A stretch of DNA of 34,723 bases from Alphaproteobacteria bacterium. Its GTDB lineage: Bacteria; Pseudomonadota; Alphaproteobacteria; UBA2966. The notes beneath the pieces were generated by a model, which was not told the DNA's origin, did no database searches, and was given only the letters and a program-made list of their open reading frames with translations. The stretch covers positions 1 to 34,723 of the forward strand of contig JASLXG010000225.1 of assembly GCA_030740435.1 (NCBI GenBank). The letters run 5' to 3'. A program made the translations under genes and the position numbers. Of the stretch, positions 6,202 through 14,658 are shown in pieces. The stretch's first letter is position 1, and the number at the start of each line of letters is the position of its first letter.

Positions 6202-7422
6202 ATGCCTCATGAACGCCTGGTTGCCGCCCTCGCAGGCGCACTCGACGAACTGGCCGCGAGCGGCGCGCACAAGGGCGCCGAGGACGTCATCGTCGAGGTG
6301 CTGCCGGCGGCCGGCGGCCGGGGCCCGCGCTACCGGCTGGAGGGCGACGAACGGCCTTATTTGCGCATGAACGCAAATTCCTACCTGGGGCTGGGTCTCA
6401 CCGACGAGCTTTGTCAGGCCGACGAAGAAGCCAGCCGGCGCTATGGCGTGGGCCCGGGTGCGGTGCGCTTCATCAGCGGCACCTGGGCGCCGCACGTGGC
6501 GCTCGAGAGCGGCCTGGCCGCCTTTCACGACCGGCAAGCGGCGATGATCTTCAGCTCGGCCTACGCCGCCATCGTCGGCGTGCTGGTGCCGCTGATCACC
6601 AAGGAGACGATGATCATCTCGGATTCCCTTAACCACAACTCCATCATCAACGCCATGCGTCTGGCGCGGCCCGCCGACAAGCAGGTCTACGGCCACAACC
6701 AGATGGCGGAGCTCGAGGCCCTGCTTAGTGACGCCAGCGGCAAACACCGGCGCGCCATCGTCATCAGCGACGGCGTCTTCAGCATGCGCGGCGACACCGC
6801 ACCCTTGGCCGAGATCATGGCCCTGGCCGAAAAATACGATGCCGGCTTCGCGGAAAACGTGCTGGTGGTGATCGACGATTCCCACGGCGTCGGCGCCTAC
6901 GGCCCGACCGGCCGCGGTACGGAAGAAGTTGCTGCCGTCCGGGCCGACCTGCTGGTGGCGACGCTGGGAAAGGCGCTCGGCGTCAACGGCGGCTACGTCG
7001 CCGCCAGCCCCACCATCGTCGAATACCTGCGCCAGCAATCGCCGCTCTACGTCTATTCCAACCCCATCACGGCCGGCGAGGCGGCGGCCGCCAGCCGGGC
7101 CTTGGATATGCTCGACAGCCCGGCCGGGCTCGAGCGCCTGGGCCACCTCAAGGCCATGACCGAGCGCTTCGAGGCGGGGCTCATCGCGCTGGGCTTCGAG
7201 ACCATCTCCAGCCCGCACCCCATCGTGCCGCTGCTGCTGCGCCACACGGAACGCACCAGCGCGCTGGTGGCGCATTTGCGCCAAAACGGCATCCTGGCCA
7301 CCGGCCTCAACTACCCGGTGGTGCCCAAGGGCGACCAGACCATCCGCTTCCAGATCTCGGCCGATCATACGCCGCACGATATCGCCGAGGCCCTTGACGT
7401 GTTGGGCGGCTTTAGCGGCTAG
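6202..7422 (+). CDS. kbl: 2-amino-3-ketobutyrate CoA ligase (glycine C-acetyltransferase)
   Basis: The 406-residue product is a PLP enzyme of the alpha-oxoamine synthase family. The substrate is released by the upstream threonine dehydrogenase; the reaction with CoA gives glycine and acetyl-CoA. Visible family features are N-S-Y-L-G-L near the N-terminus, the D-D-S-H-G-V-G-A-Y-G-P-T-G-R-G stretch and the PLP lysine at residue 257 in T-L-G-K-A-L. The N-terminus has some 25 residues more than the E. coli enzyme. The ATG follows CGGGAG, 18 bp after tdh; the two form an operon, and the following dehydrogenase starts two bases after this stop. Confidence 0.93.
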   Translation: MPHERLVAALAGALDELAASGAHKGAEDVIVEVLPAAGGRGPRYRLEGDERPYLRMNANSYLGLGLTDELCQADEEASRRYGVGPGAVRFISGTWAPHVALESGLAAFHDRQAAMIFSSAYAAIVGVLVPLITKETMIISDSLNHNSIINAMRLARPADKQVYGHNQMAELEALLSDASGKHRRAIVISDGVFSMRGDTAPLAEIMALAEKYDAGFAENVLVVIDDSHGVGAYGPTGRGTEEVAAVRADLLVATLGKALGVNGGYVAASPTIVEYLRQQSPLYVYSNPITAGEAAAASRALDMLDSPAGLERLGHLKAMTERFEAGLIALGFETISSPHPIVPLLLRHTERTSALVAHLRQNGILATGLNYPVVPKGDQTIRFQISADHTPHDIAEALDVLGGFSG

Positions 7423-7424
7423 CA

Positions 7425-8486
7425 ATGGCGGACCGGGACGAGGCCACGGTTTCGCTGCCTGAGCCGGCGCTCACGGGCTTTTGCCGGCAAGTCTTTTCGC
7501 ACCTCGGGTTGCCGCAGGATGACGCCGCCGTGGTGGCGGATTCGCTCGTCGACGCCGATCTTAGCGGCATCGCCTCGCACGGCCTGGTGCGGCTGCCGAT
7601 CTACGTCGAGCGCCTGCGGGCCGGCGTCGTGGCGGCGCGGCCGGAGATGCGAATCGAACGTGAGGGGCCCGCCACGGCGGTGCTCGACGGCGGCAACGGC
7701 ATGGGCCAGGTGGTCAGCCGGCGCGCCATGGAGATCGCCATCGAGAAGGGCCGCGAGCAGCCGGCTTTCGTTTCGGTGGGCGGCAGCAATCACAACGGGG
7801 CGCTGGGCTACTGGGCGGCCCAGGCCGTGGCGCACGACTGCATCGGCATCGCCTTCACCATCGGCGGCATCAACCACATGGCGCCCTGGGGCGGCGCCGA
7901 AGCCATGCTCGGCAACAACCCCTTCGCCATTGCCCTGCCGGCCGGCGAAGAGGCGCCGGTGGTGCTCGACATGGCTTGTTCCGTGGCGGCCCGGGGCAAG
8001 GTCAACGTCGCCGCCGACCGCGGCGAGGCCATTCCCGAAGGCTGGTGCCTGGGGCCCGACGGCCTGCCCACCACCGATCCTCTGACGGCCTTGCAGGGCT
8101 TCGTGCTGCCGCTGGCGGGCCACAAGGGCTATGCCATGACGGTGGCGTTTGGGCTGCTCTCGAGCATGCTTTCGGGTGCCGCGTTTGGATCCGAGGTGAC
8201 ACACCTTTATGACGATCTCGACAACCCGCAGAACGTGGGCCACCTCTTCGGCGTGCTGCCCGTGGCGGCCTTTGAAGACCTGGCGGTCTACCGCCGGCGC
8301 ATGCAGAAGGCGATCAAAGAGATCCGCGGCCTGCGCCGGGCGCCCGGGGTCGAGCGAATCTATCTGCCGGGCGAGCGCGAGCGCTTGTTGCGGGCCGAAC
8401 GCCGGCAAAGCGGCGTGCCGCTGGCCCGCGGCACGGTCGCCGGGCTGCGCCGAGTGGCCGACGAGCTGGGGGTAGATCCGCTCTAA
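7425..8486 (+). CDS. Ldh_2 / MDH2-family NAD(P)-dependent oxidoreductase
   Basis: The 353-residue protein belongs to the malate/L-lactate dehydrogenase family that is unrelated to classical LDH (also ureidoglycolate and delta1-piperideine-2-carboxylate reductases). Typical motifs are S-H-G-L-V-R-L-P-I-Y with the catalytic His52, G-G-S-N-H-N-G-A-L-G-Y-W with His123, and L-G-N-N-P-F-A-I-A-L-P. Close linkage to kbl (two bases) suggests reduction or oxidation of a 2-oxo/2-hydroxy acid in threonine or amino-acid catabolism, but the substrate is not readable. Its stop overlaps, tail to tail, the stop of the minus-strand coiled-coil gene. Confidence 0.88.
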   Translation: MADRDEATVSLPEPALTGFCRQVFSHLGLPQDDAAVVADSLVDADLSGIASHGLVRLPIYVERLRAGVVAARPEMRIEREGPATAVLDGGNGMGQVVSRRAMEIAIEKGREQPAFVSVGGSNHNGALGYWAAQAVAHDCIGIAFTIGGINHMAPWGGAEAMLGNNPFAIALPAGEEAPVVLDMACSVAARGKVNVAADRGEAIPEGWCLGPDGLPTTDPLTALQGFVLPLAGHKGYAMTVAFGLLSSMLSGAAFGSEVTHLYDDLDNPQNVGHLFGVLPVAAFEDLAVYRRRMQKAIKEIRGLRRAPGVERIYLPGERERLLRAERRQSGVPLARGTVAGLRRVADELGVDPL

Positions 8487-9568
8487 GCCGCGGCCACGCG
8501 GGGCCGCATCCAACCCCAGGCGGCGGCGATCAGCACCAAGCCCAGCGCCGCGCCCAGGCCGAGGCGCTGGTTGGCCAGGCTGGCCGAGGCCGCCTCCAGA
8601 CGGCTCGCCCGGGCCTGTGCTTGGGCCAGGGCCGCCTTGTGCTCCTTGGCCTGGCGCTGCGCCGCAGCCAGAGCCGTCTCGGCGGCGTCCGCCCGAGCCC
8701 GGGCTTTTCCCAGCTCGGCGACCAGGGTCTGGCGTTTGCTGGCGGCCTGGGACAGTTTGCCGCCCAGTGCCTTCAGTTCCAGGCGGCTTTTGTCGTAGGC
8801 GCTTTGCAGGCCGGCGATGATGCCCTCGCGGCTGCCGAGCTCGGTGCGCAGCGTCTCCAGGGCCGAGGCTTTTTCGAGCAACTGGTCATGGACGTCGCCG
8901 GCCACGGCGTCGAGCTTTTCAATCTGCCGGCGCAGCGAGGCGATCATGCCATCCTTCTGCTCCAGTTCACCGGCGCTTTGGGCTTCGGCAGCGGTTTTGG
9001 CCTGCTCCCGGGTGGCCACTTGTCGGTGCAGATCGTCGGTCTCGGCGCGTTCTCCGGCCAGGCTTTTCCGCAAGCCCGCGATGACGCCGTCGCGCCCCAA
9101 AAGCGCCGCCTGAAGTCCGGTCAGCAGCCCGTCTTTCTCTCCCAGTTTCGACTTCAGCCCCGCCAGCAAACCGTCTTTTGCTGACAACTGGCTTTGCAAG
9201 CCGGCCAGCAGGCCGTCCTTTCGGCTCAGCGCCGCCTGCAAATCCGAGAGCAAGCCGCCGCGCCGGTTGAGCTGGGCCTCGAGGCTGTCGATAAGGCCGG
9301 ATTGCCGGCCGACGGTCTTTTTGAGACCGCCGATGGTGCCCTTACGAGAGGTCAGGTCGTTCTCGAGCCCCGAAATACGACCGTCCTTTTGCCTCAGTTG
9401 ATCGAGCAGGGCCTGGATCTGCCTGCCGAGTTGGTCCTCCTGCCGGCTGCCCTGCTGGCCGCCCTGCAGCAATTGCTGCAGCAGTTTGGACTGGGCCTGG
9501 GCCGGCCCGCTGGCCAGCGCCAGGCTTGCCAAAACCAGGGCCGCAACGAAACCCTTTGCCTGCATCAT
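8483..9568 (-). CDS. Exported coiled-coil protein with eight 14-residue repeats and C-terminal membrane anchor
   Basis: Starting at the ATG-ATG at 9568 (GGGAG eight bases upstream) the product is 361 residues. Residues 1-26 form a signal peptide ending in A-Q-A. Residues 61-172 are eight back-to-back 14-residue units with consensus K-D-G-L-L-A-G-L-Q-S-x-L-S-x, and degenerate units continue to about 250. The rest, to about 330, is Ala/Lys/Glu-rich heptad sequence. A hydrophobic segment L-G-L-G-A-A-L-G-L-V-L-I-A-A-A-W near 337-353 is followed by a basic tail, suggesting a periplasmic rod anchored at the C-terminus in the inner membrane. I do not recognise a named family. A longer reading frame upstream to 9652 would place the signal peptide internally and is less likely. 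Confidence 0.75.
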   Translation of the reverse strand: MMQAKGFVAALVLASLALASGPAQAQSKLLQQLLQGGQQGSRQEDQLGRQIQALLDQLRQKDGRISGLENDLTSRKGTIGGLKKTVGRQSGLIDSLEAQLNRRGGLLSDLQAALSRKDGLLAGLQSQLSAKDGLLAGLKSKLGEKDGLLTGLQAALLGRDGVIAGLRKSLAGERAETDDLHRQVATREQAKTAAEAQSAGELEQKDGMIASLRRQIEKLDAVAGDVHDQLLEKASALETLRTELGSREGIIAGLQSAYDKSRLELKALGGKLSQAASKRQTLVAELGKARARADAAETALAAAQRQAKEHKAALAQAQARASRLEAASASLANQRLGLGAALGLVLIAAAWGWMRPRVAAA

Positions 9569-9940
9569 GGCCGCTTCTCCCGTTGTGCACCTTGGCAGCC
9601 GCAATGGTATCACCGGCTGAGAAATCCGATCCAGAGCAAGGCCATGGAACAACGGGATTCCAACAACCGGGCTATTTGCGGCGCTAAGTTGCGGGGCTCT
9701 CGAGGCAGGCCAGGGAAGCTTTCGATGGGCCCTGGATTGATCTTACTGCGAGGCGATTTTCTTTTTGAAATCAATTTCTTAGCTAATTGGTGGCAGTGTC
9801 CCGGGGGGACAAGGCTTTCAACCGGCCTGTGGAGCCGCTATCATCTATTTTGCGTGCCGCTGCAGGCGTTGCGCAAGCTGCCGGTCTGCTGCCCCGAGGC
9901 GAGCCCTGGCTCGACTGCGGCGGCCCCTCAGGAAGTCGCG
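9569..9940. other. 372-bp intergenic region between divergent coiled-coil and kinase genes
   Basis: No gene or clear RNA structure is seen. An A/T-rich island at about 9756-9790 contrasts with the GC-rich surroundings and is the likely promoter zone for the kinase gene; TTGAAA at 9765 lacks a well-placed -10. Long open frames through it are extensions of the kinase frame without a start signal. Confidence 0.5.
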
Positions 9941-11266
9941 ATGGCCGATACTTCAGAGATGGACGATGCCACGATTGTCGACAGCGGTCCGGCCGTCGTC
10001 CATCGTAGCTCCGATGAGGAGATTCCCGACAAGCTGGGACGGCACAACATCCTCGAGATCGTCGGCACCGGCGCCATGGGGGTGGTTTACCGCGGCTTCG
10101 ACGAAATCATCGAGCGTTTCGTCGCCATCAAGGTGATCCGCCACGACATCGTCGCCAAGCTCGGCGCCCACGACACCCTGGAGCGCTTCAAGACCGAGGC
10201 CAAGGCGGTGGGCCGGCTGTCGCATCCCAACATCGCCACCATCTTCGAATACGGCAGCGAGGAGGGGCAGGACTTCATCGTCATGGAGTTCGTCGACGGC
10301 GATTCCCTGGCCGCCGAAGTGGGCAACACCACGCGCCCCCTGGCCAGCAAGATCCGCATCATTTCGCAGACCCTGGACGCCCTGGCCCACGCCCACAACA
10401 TCGGTGTCGTGCATCGCGACATCAAGCCGGCCAACATCCTGCTTTCAGCGCTGGGCGACGTGAAGCTGACGGATTTCGGCATCTCGCTGATCGAAAGCGC
10501 CGATAGCGAGGAGCCCGAGGCGGTGCTGGGTACGCCGCGCTACATGTCGCCCGAACAGATCAACGGCAAGGCCGTCGATCACCGCTCCGACATCTTTTCC
10601 CTGGGCAGCGTGTTCTACGAACTGCTGACCGGCAACAAGGCGTTCAGCGGCTCGACGACACAGGAAATCATCCAGAACGTGCTGCACAGCGAGCCGCCGC
10701 CACCCCATTCGGTCGACCACACCCTGCCCCAGGAACTCGACGCCATCATCGCCAAATCCCTGGCCCGGGATCCCGCCGAACGCTACCAGAGCGCCGCCCA
10801 CTTGCAGCAGGCAGTGGGCGAGTTTCTCGATACGCCGACCACCTCGCACAAGGCCAGTACGGTGCTGGAACGGCGGCTCTACAAGGATGGTGAGGTCATC
10901 TTCGAGGAAGGCAGCGAAGGCCGCGAGGCCTATATCGTCGACGAGGGCACCGTCGAGATCGCCAAGGAACAGGACGGCGAGCGCGTGGTGCTGGGTACCA
11001 TCGGCAAGCAAAACCTGTTCGGCGAGATGGCGGTCATCGAGCACACCACCCGGATGGCTGCCGCCGTGGCGCGGGGCGACACCACCGTGATGGTGGTGCG
11101 GGATCACGATTTTCTCGATCGTTACGAATATTCCGACCCGGTCATCCGCTCCATGCTGAGCTCGCTGGTGCGCAACCTGCGCACGGCCAGCGACCAGCTC
11201 GCCTACGAACGCGCCAAACCCGGCAAAACCGCCCCGGTCAACGACGGGGACCCCGAAGAAACCTAA
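9941..11266 (+). CDS. Hanks-type Ser/Thr protein kinase fused to a cyclic-nucleotide-binding domain
   Basis: The 441-residue protein, started at the ATG after AGGA (9930-9933), has a complete kinase domain at about residues 30-290. It includes the G-loop G-T-G-A-M-G-V-V-Y-R-G, Lys64 in V-A-I-K, H-R-D-I-K-P-A-N with Asp160, D-F-G with Asp178, and M-S-P-E-Q. It is followed at about 305-425 by a cNMP-binding fold with the phosphate cassette F-G-E-M-A-V-I-E-H-T-T-R-M-A-A-A-V, including its Glu and Arg. No membrane segment is present, unlike most bacterial Hanks kinases, so it is probably cytoplasmic and could be gated by cAMP or a related ligand. The C-terminal domain could also bind another small molecule. 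Its stop overlaps the convergent crotonase stop. Confidence 0.92.
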   Translation: MADTSEMDDATIVDSGPAVVHRSSDEEIPDKLGRHNILEIVGTGAMGVVYRGFDEIIERFVAIKVIRHDIVAKLGAHDTLERFKTEAKAVGRLSHPNIATIFEYGSEEGQDFIVMEFVDGDSLAAEVGNTTRPLASKIRIISQTLDALAHAHNIGVVHRDIKPANILLSALGDVKLTDFGISLIESADSEEPEAVLGTPRYMSPEQINGKAVDHRSDIFSLGSVFYELLTGNKAFSGSTTQEIIQNVLHSEPPPPHSVDHTLPQELDAIIAKSLARDPAERYQSAAHLQQAVGEFLDTPTTSHKASTVLERRLYKDGEVIFEEGSEGREAYIVDEGTVEIAKEQDGERVVLGTIGKQNLFGEMAVIEHTTRMAAAVARGDTTVMVVRDHDFLDRYEYSDPVIRSMLSSLVRNLRTASDQLAYERAKPGKTAPVNDGDPEET

Positions 11267-12147
11267 CGCCGCCCCGGTTTCATTTCCGGCCCGCCCTGGC
11301 TGTAATCGCCGAAGGGGCCGTCGCGTTCGGCCACGGCGCCTTGTACGCCGTGCTCGAAGGCACTATCGACGAAGCCGCGGCCCTCGGGCGTGTTGCGCAT
11401 GATGCCGTCGAGGATGGGCCCCATGTACTGGGTGGTCTGCAGGCCCATGTTGTCGAAGGCCTGGTTGACCACCAGCTTCATGGCCATGAGCTGGGTGGTC
11501 GGGATCTTGGCCAGGCGCCCGGCCCACTCGGCAACCCGCTGGTCGAGCTCGTCGGCCGGGCAGGAATCGTTGATCAGGCCGATCTCGGCGGCTTCCCGGC
11601 CGCTGACGCTGTCGCCCGTCAGCGCGTACTGCTTGGCCTTGGTCAGACCCAGACGGTAGATCCACATGCCGGTCAGGTGGCAGCCCCAGACCCGGGCATA
11701 GGGTGTGCCCAGGCGGGCGTCGTCGGCGGCCACCACGATGTCGGCACAGAGCGCCATCTCGGAGCCGCCGCCGACGCACCAGCCGTGGATCTTGCAGATC
11801 ACCGGCTTGGGGTTGCGCCAGATCGACATGAACTTGGGCACCGGGCCGGTGAAGGGGCTGGTCATGGCCATGACGTCGAGGCCGGGATCGTAGTCCTCGG
11901 GATTTAGCGCCACACCCATGTCTTTGTACTGCTCCAGATTGCCGGAAAAATCGAAGCCGGCGCAGAACGTCGAACCGGCGCCCTGCAGCACCACTACGCG
12001 GACCTCGGCATCCTTGCTGGCCCGCGCCATGACGGCTTCGAGCTCGTCCGGCATGGGCGGCCGGATGGTGTTGTACTTCTGCGGCAGGTTGAGGGTGACG
12101 GTGGCGATCGGGCCCTCGATCTCGTAAAGCAGGGTCTCGTAGCTCAT
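11263..12147 (-). CDS. Enoyl-CoA hydratase/isomerase (crotonase) family protein
   Basis: The 294-residue product has the two crotonase oxyanion-hole regions, C-A-G-F-D-F-S-G-N near residue 62 and H-G-W-C-V-G-G-G-S-E-M-A-L near 120. The insertion between them is somewhat longer than in short-chain hydratases. Position and composition fit a CoA-thioester hydratase, isomerase or hydrolase of fatty or aromatic acid breakdown; the exact reaction is not readable. The ATG follows ACGGAG. It lies next to a Liv-type transporter that starts on the opposite strand 371 bp away, so the two could share a regulatory region. Confidence 0.85.
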   Translation of the reverse strand: MSYETLLYEIEGPIATVTLNLPQKYNTIRPPMPDELEAVMARASKDAEVRVVVLQGAGSTFCAGFDFSGNLEQYKDMGVALNPEDYDPGLDVMAMTSPFTGPVPKFMSIWRNPKPVICKIHGWCVGGGSEMALCADIVVAADDARLGTPYARVWGCHLTGMWIYRLGLTKAKQYALTGDSVSGREAAEIGLINDSCPADELDQRVAEWAGRLAKIPTTQLMAMKLVVNQAFDNMGLQTTQYMGPILDGIMRNTPEGRGFVDSAFEHGVQGAVAERDGPFGDYSQGGPEMKPGRR

Positions 12148-12230
12148 GGCCGGCTCCGTTGCTGATCACTGATGCGGGGCGTCCGCGTTCAAAACCACCA
12201 GACACCGAATGGACGGACGATGCAATGTGA

Positions 12231-12434
12231 GGCCTCTGGCGGCTGGGCGACGGCCTTCTCACCATCAAGGACCCCGAGGTGGTGCGTGCGCTGGGCTACC
12301 CTCCTTTGGGCGCTTTTCCCGCTGAATCCCACCTCGCTCCGTTGCCAGGACGAGGATTGGCGGCAAACCGTGCCATGCCGGCGAGCCGACCGCCCAAGTG
12401 GCCTTCGTTGAATCGGATGGGGTTGATACAGTAG
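12231..12434 (+). other. Orphan 67-codon open stretch in the crotonase/SBP intergenic region
   Basis: Between a TGA (12228) and a TAG (12432) one plus-strand frame reads like protein (G-L-W-R-L-G-D-G-L-L-T-I-K-D-P-E-V-V-R-A-L-G-Y-P-P) but has no start codon until late. It may be the eroded 3' end of a lost gene. I do not recognise it. The remaining part of the 371-bp region holds the SBP promoter zone. Confidence 0.3.
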
Positions 12435-12446
12435 TATTGTTGCCAG

Positions 12447-12464
12447 GGTTTCCTAGGGGTAACC
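12447..12464. promoter_or_regulatory. Imperfect palindrome upstream of SBP gene, possible operator
   Basis: GGTTTCCTAGGGGTAACC is an 18-bp dyad with one clear mismatch in the outer arms (GGTTxCC / GGxAACC), 55 bp before the SBP start codon. No matching -35/-10 pair could be placed with confidence. Confidence 0.3.
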
Positions 12465-12518
12465 AAACTTGGTCAGTGGTATTGACGGACACAAAGAGTT
12501 CAGGGAGAAGGAAAACCA

Positions 12519-13721
12519 ATGAAATCACGCAAATACGGTTGTAGACAGATTGCCGGCGGCATCTTGGCAGTGGCCGTCCCCTTGTTTTTGTTTGGCCAAT
12601 CGGCTGCCGCTCAGGAGGAAATCGTCATCGGCGCGACGATCGCCCAATCGGGACGACTGATGGGCATCGTTCGCCCCTTTCCCAAGCTGGGCGAAGCCTG
12701 GGCCAAGAGCATCAATGCCCGCGGCGGCATCAAATTGAGCAAGCTCGGCAAGTCCTTGCCGGTGCGCTTCGTGCTCTACGACGATCAATCCAAGCCGCCC
12801 ACCGCGCTCAAGTTCTACGAGCGCCTGGCCACTGTCGACAAAGTGCATGTCTTCATGGGGCCGTTTTCCAGCTTCGTGACGAACGCCGCACTGCAGGCGA
12901 CGGCCACCCACAAGATCCCCTTCTTCATGGTGGAATCCAACGATTCGGTAATGTTCGACAAGCCCAACGCCTGGCGCACCGCGGGCCTGGGGCCGGCCGC
13001 CTGGGAGCACCGGCGTATCGTCGACCTCTACAAGGCCAAAGGGGGCGTCAAGAGCTTCGCGCTGGTATCGCGCGACAACCTGCACGAAAATCAGGCCTTG
13101 CAGGGCTTTGCCGACGCCGTGAAAAAGGCCGGCATGAAGGTCGTCTACCAAAACAACATTCCCAAGGACACCAAGGATTTCTCGTCGACCATCCTGGCCA
13201 TAAAGGGGGCCAAGGCCGACGCCGTGTTCGTCGAGAACATCGCACCGCCCTGGACCATCGCCTTCCTCAAGCAGGCTCGCGAGCAGGGCCTGAATCCCAG
13301 GGAGTTCATCGTCGGCCACATGCCGATCCCGGTGATCAAGGCAATGGGCGGCTGGTCGGAGAACGTCGTCAGCTCGTCCTACGTCTTCGATGGCGACACG
13401 GCCGACCACAAGGAACTCGAGGCGCTCTGCAAGGCGGCCGGATTCCAGTGCTGGCAGTACCCCGAGGCGGGCATCCGCTACAACACCTACAAGCGGCTGG
13501 CGGATTCCCTAGAGCGCGCCGGCAGCCTCGACCGCGAGGCCATTCGCAAGGCCATGTGGGCGACCAACCTGCCGCTCTTCGGTGGCGAGGTGGTGGTCAA
13601 GCACGATCAGCGGGGCTATGGCTCGTTGTACGCCTGGCCGATCCAGATCAGGGGCGGCAAACCCGTCTCGCTGTGGCCGCTGAGCGCCGGCACTGGCAAG
13701 CATCGGCCGAAGAACCCGTAA
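12519..13721 (+). CDS. Branched-chain amino-acid-type ABC transporter substrate-binding protein (cassette 1)
   Basis: The 400-residue protein has a signal peptide (about 1-31, cut after A-A-A or A-Q) and a Peripla_BP_6 fold. The mature part starts E-I-V-I-G-A-T-I-A-Q-S-G-R, the usual first strand and ligand loop of LivK-like proteins. It delivers its ligand to the permease encoded by the next four genes. The ligand could be an amino acid, amide, urea or aromatic acid; sequence does not decide. The start ATG follows AGGGAGAAGG. A 55-bp gap with a small CCAAG-ACC-CTTGG hairpin separates it from the first permease gene. Confidence 0.92.
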   Translation: MKSRKYGCRQIAGGILAVAVPLFLFGQSAAAQEEIVIGATIAQSGRLMGIVRPFPKLGEAWAKSINARGGIKLSKLGKSLPVRFVLYDDQSKPPTALKFYERLATVDKVHVFMGPFSSFVTNAALQATATHKIPFFMVESNDSVMFDKPNAWRTAGLGPAAWEHRRIVDLYKAKGGVKSFALVSRDNLHENQALQGFADAVKKAGMKVVYQNNIPKDTKDFSSTILAIKGAKADAVFVENIAPPWTIAFLKQAREQGLNPREFIVGHMPIPVIKAMGGWSENVVSSSYVFDGDTADHKELEALCKAAGFQCWQYPEAGIRYNTYKRLADSLERAGSLDREAIRKAMWATNLPLFGGEVVVKHDQRGYGSLYAWPIQIRGGKPVSLWPLSAGTGKHRPKNP

Positions 13722-13776
13722 GATTCCAAGACCCTTGGTCGGTATGCGTATGAGACCATAAGGCAGTGGACTGGAG

Positions 13777-14658
13777 ATGGACGCGGCCATACTGGCCCAG
13801 CTGATCATCAACGGGATTCTCCTGGGCGGGGTCTATACCCTGGCGGCCTTCGGCCTCTCCTTGATCTTCGGCGTGAGCGGGATACTCAATCTCGCTCACG
13901 GCGAATTTCTCATGGTCTCGGGGTTCGTCATCTTCCTGGCCTTCGACACCTTCGGGATCGATCCCTTTGTGCTGGTGATATTGATCGCGCCGCTGTTTTT
14001 CTTCGTCGGCTACGCCTTCGAAAAGGTCCTGATCAAGCCGCTGGTTCTGCGCAAGGAGCACGTGCGCTTGGCCTCGGCCACCCTGGTGACGCTGGGGGCG
14101 GCCCTGATGATCGAGGACGTGTTCGCCTTCCTCTCCCAGGGCACGGTGTTCGAGAAAAGCATCGATCTCTACATTCCCAGCATCGTCTGGGGGGAGCTCT
14201 ACCTGCCCAGCCTCAAGCTCGTCGTCTTCGGCCTGGTGGTGGCGCTGATCGTCGCGCTGGTGCTCTTTCTCAAATACACCTATCTCGGACTGGCGGTGCA
14301 GGCGGTCTCGCAGAACCGAGGAGGCGCACTGCTGAGCGGCATCGACCCGGTGCGCATCAACGCCATCGCCTTCGGCATCGGCACCATGCTGGCTGCCGTC
14401 GCCGGGGGCTTCGAGGTGATCCACTCCTTCATCGCACCAAACATCGGCCTGCCGCTGACCTTGAAGTACCTGGTCATCGTCGTCATGGGCGGGCTGGGCA
14501 GCTTCGTCGGCGTCGCCGTGGGCGGCGTCATCGTCGGCTTCGCGGAATCGTTCGTGGGCTTCTTCAACCCGGCCTGGGGGCAGACCATGGCCTATCTGCT
14601 GCTGGTCGCGGTGCTGGTGATCCGGCCCAGCGGCTTGTTCGGAAAGAGCGAGACATGA
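13777..14658 (+). CDS. HAAT ABC transporter permease, LivH type (cassette 1)
   Basis: The 293-residue integral membrane protein shows about eight hydrophobic segments and the LivH start L-I-I-N-G-I-L-L-G-G-V-Y-T-L-A-A-F-G-L-S-L-I-F-G (split here by dashes), followed by N-L-A-H-G-E. The G-x-G-T-M-L-A-A-V-A-G coupling region is near residue 205. The ATG follows CTGGAG. Its stop overlaps the next gene by four bases (ATGA), so the membrane subunits are translationally coupled. Confidence 0.92.
   Translation: MDAAILAQLIINGILLGGVYTLAAFGLSLIFGVSGILNLAHGEFLMVSGFVIFLAFDTFGIDPFVLVILIAPLFFFVGYAFEKVLIKPLVLRKEHVRLASATLVTLGAALMIEDVFAFLSQGTVFEKSIDLYIPSIVWGELYLPSLKLVVFGLVVALIVALVLFLKYTYLGLAVQAVSQNRGGALLSGIDPVRINAIAFGIGTMLAAVAGGFEVIHSFIAPNIGLPLTLKYLVIVVMGGLGSFVGVAVGGVIVGFAESFVGFFNPAWGQTMAYLLLVAVLVIRPSGLFGKSET

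Noticed and set aside
5089-7425. Very long antisense open frame (over 770 codons) opposite tdh-kbl; similar ones at 2204-3337, 18520-20418 and 26349-27737
   Set aside because: Antisense shadows caused by high GC at third positions; composition is low-complexity and Gly/Arg/His-rich, and recognised genes lie on the other strand.
9053-9388. 42-bp periodic DNA as a tandem-repeat or CRISPR locus
   Set aside because: The period follows the 14-residue protein repeat and the frame stays open; DNA units are degenerate.
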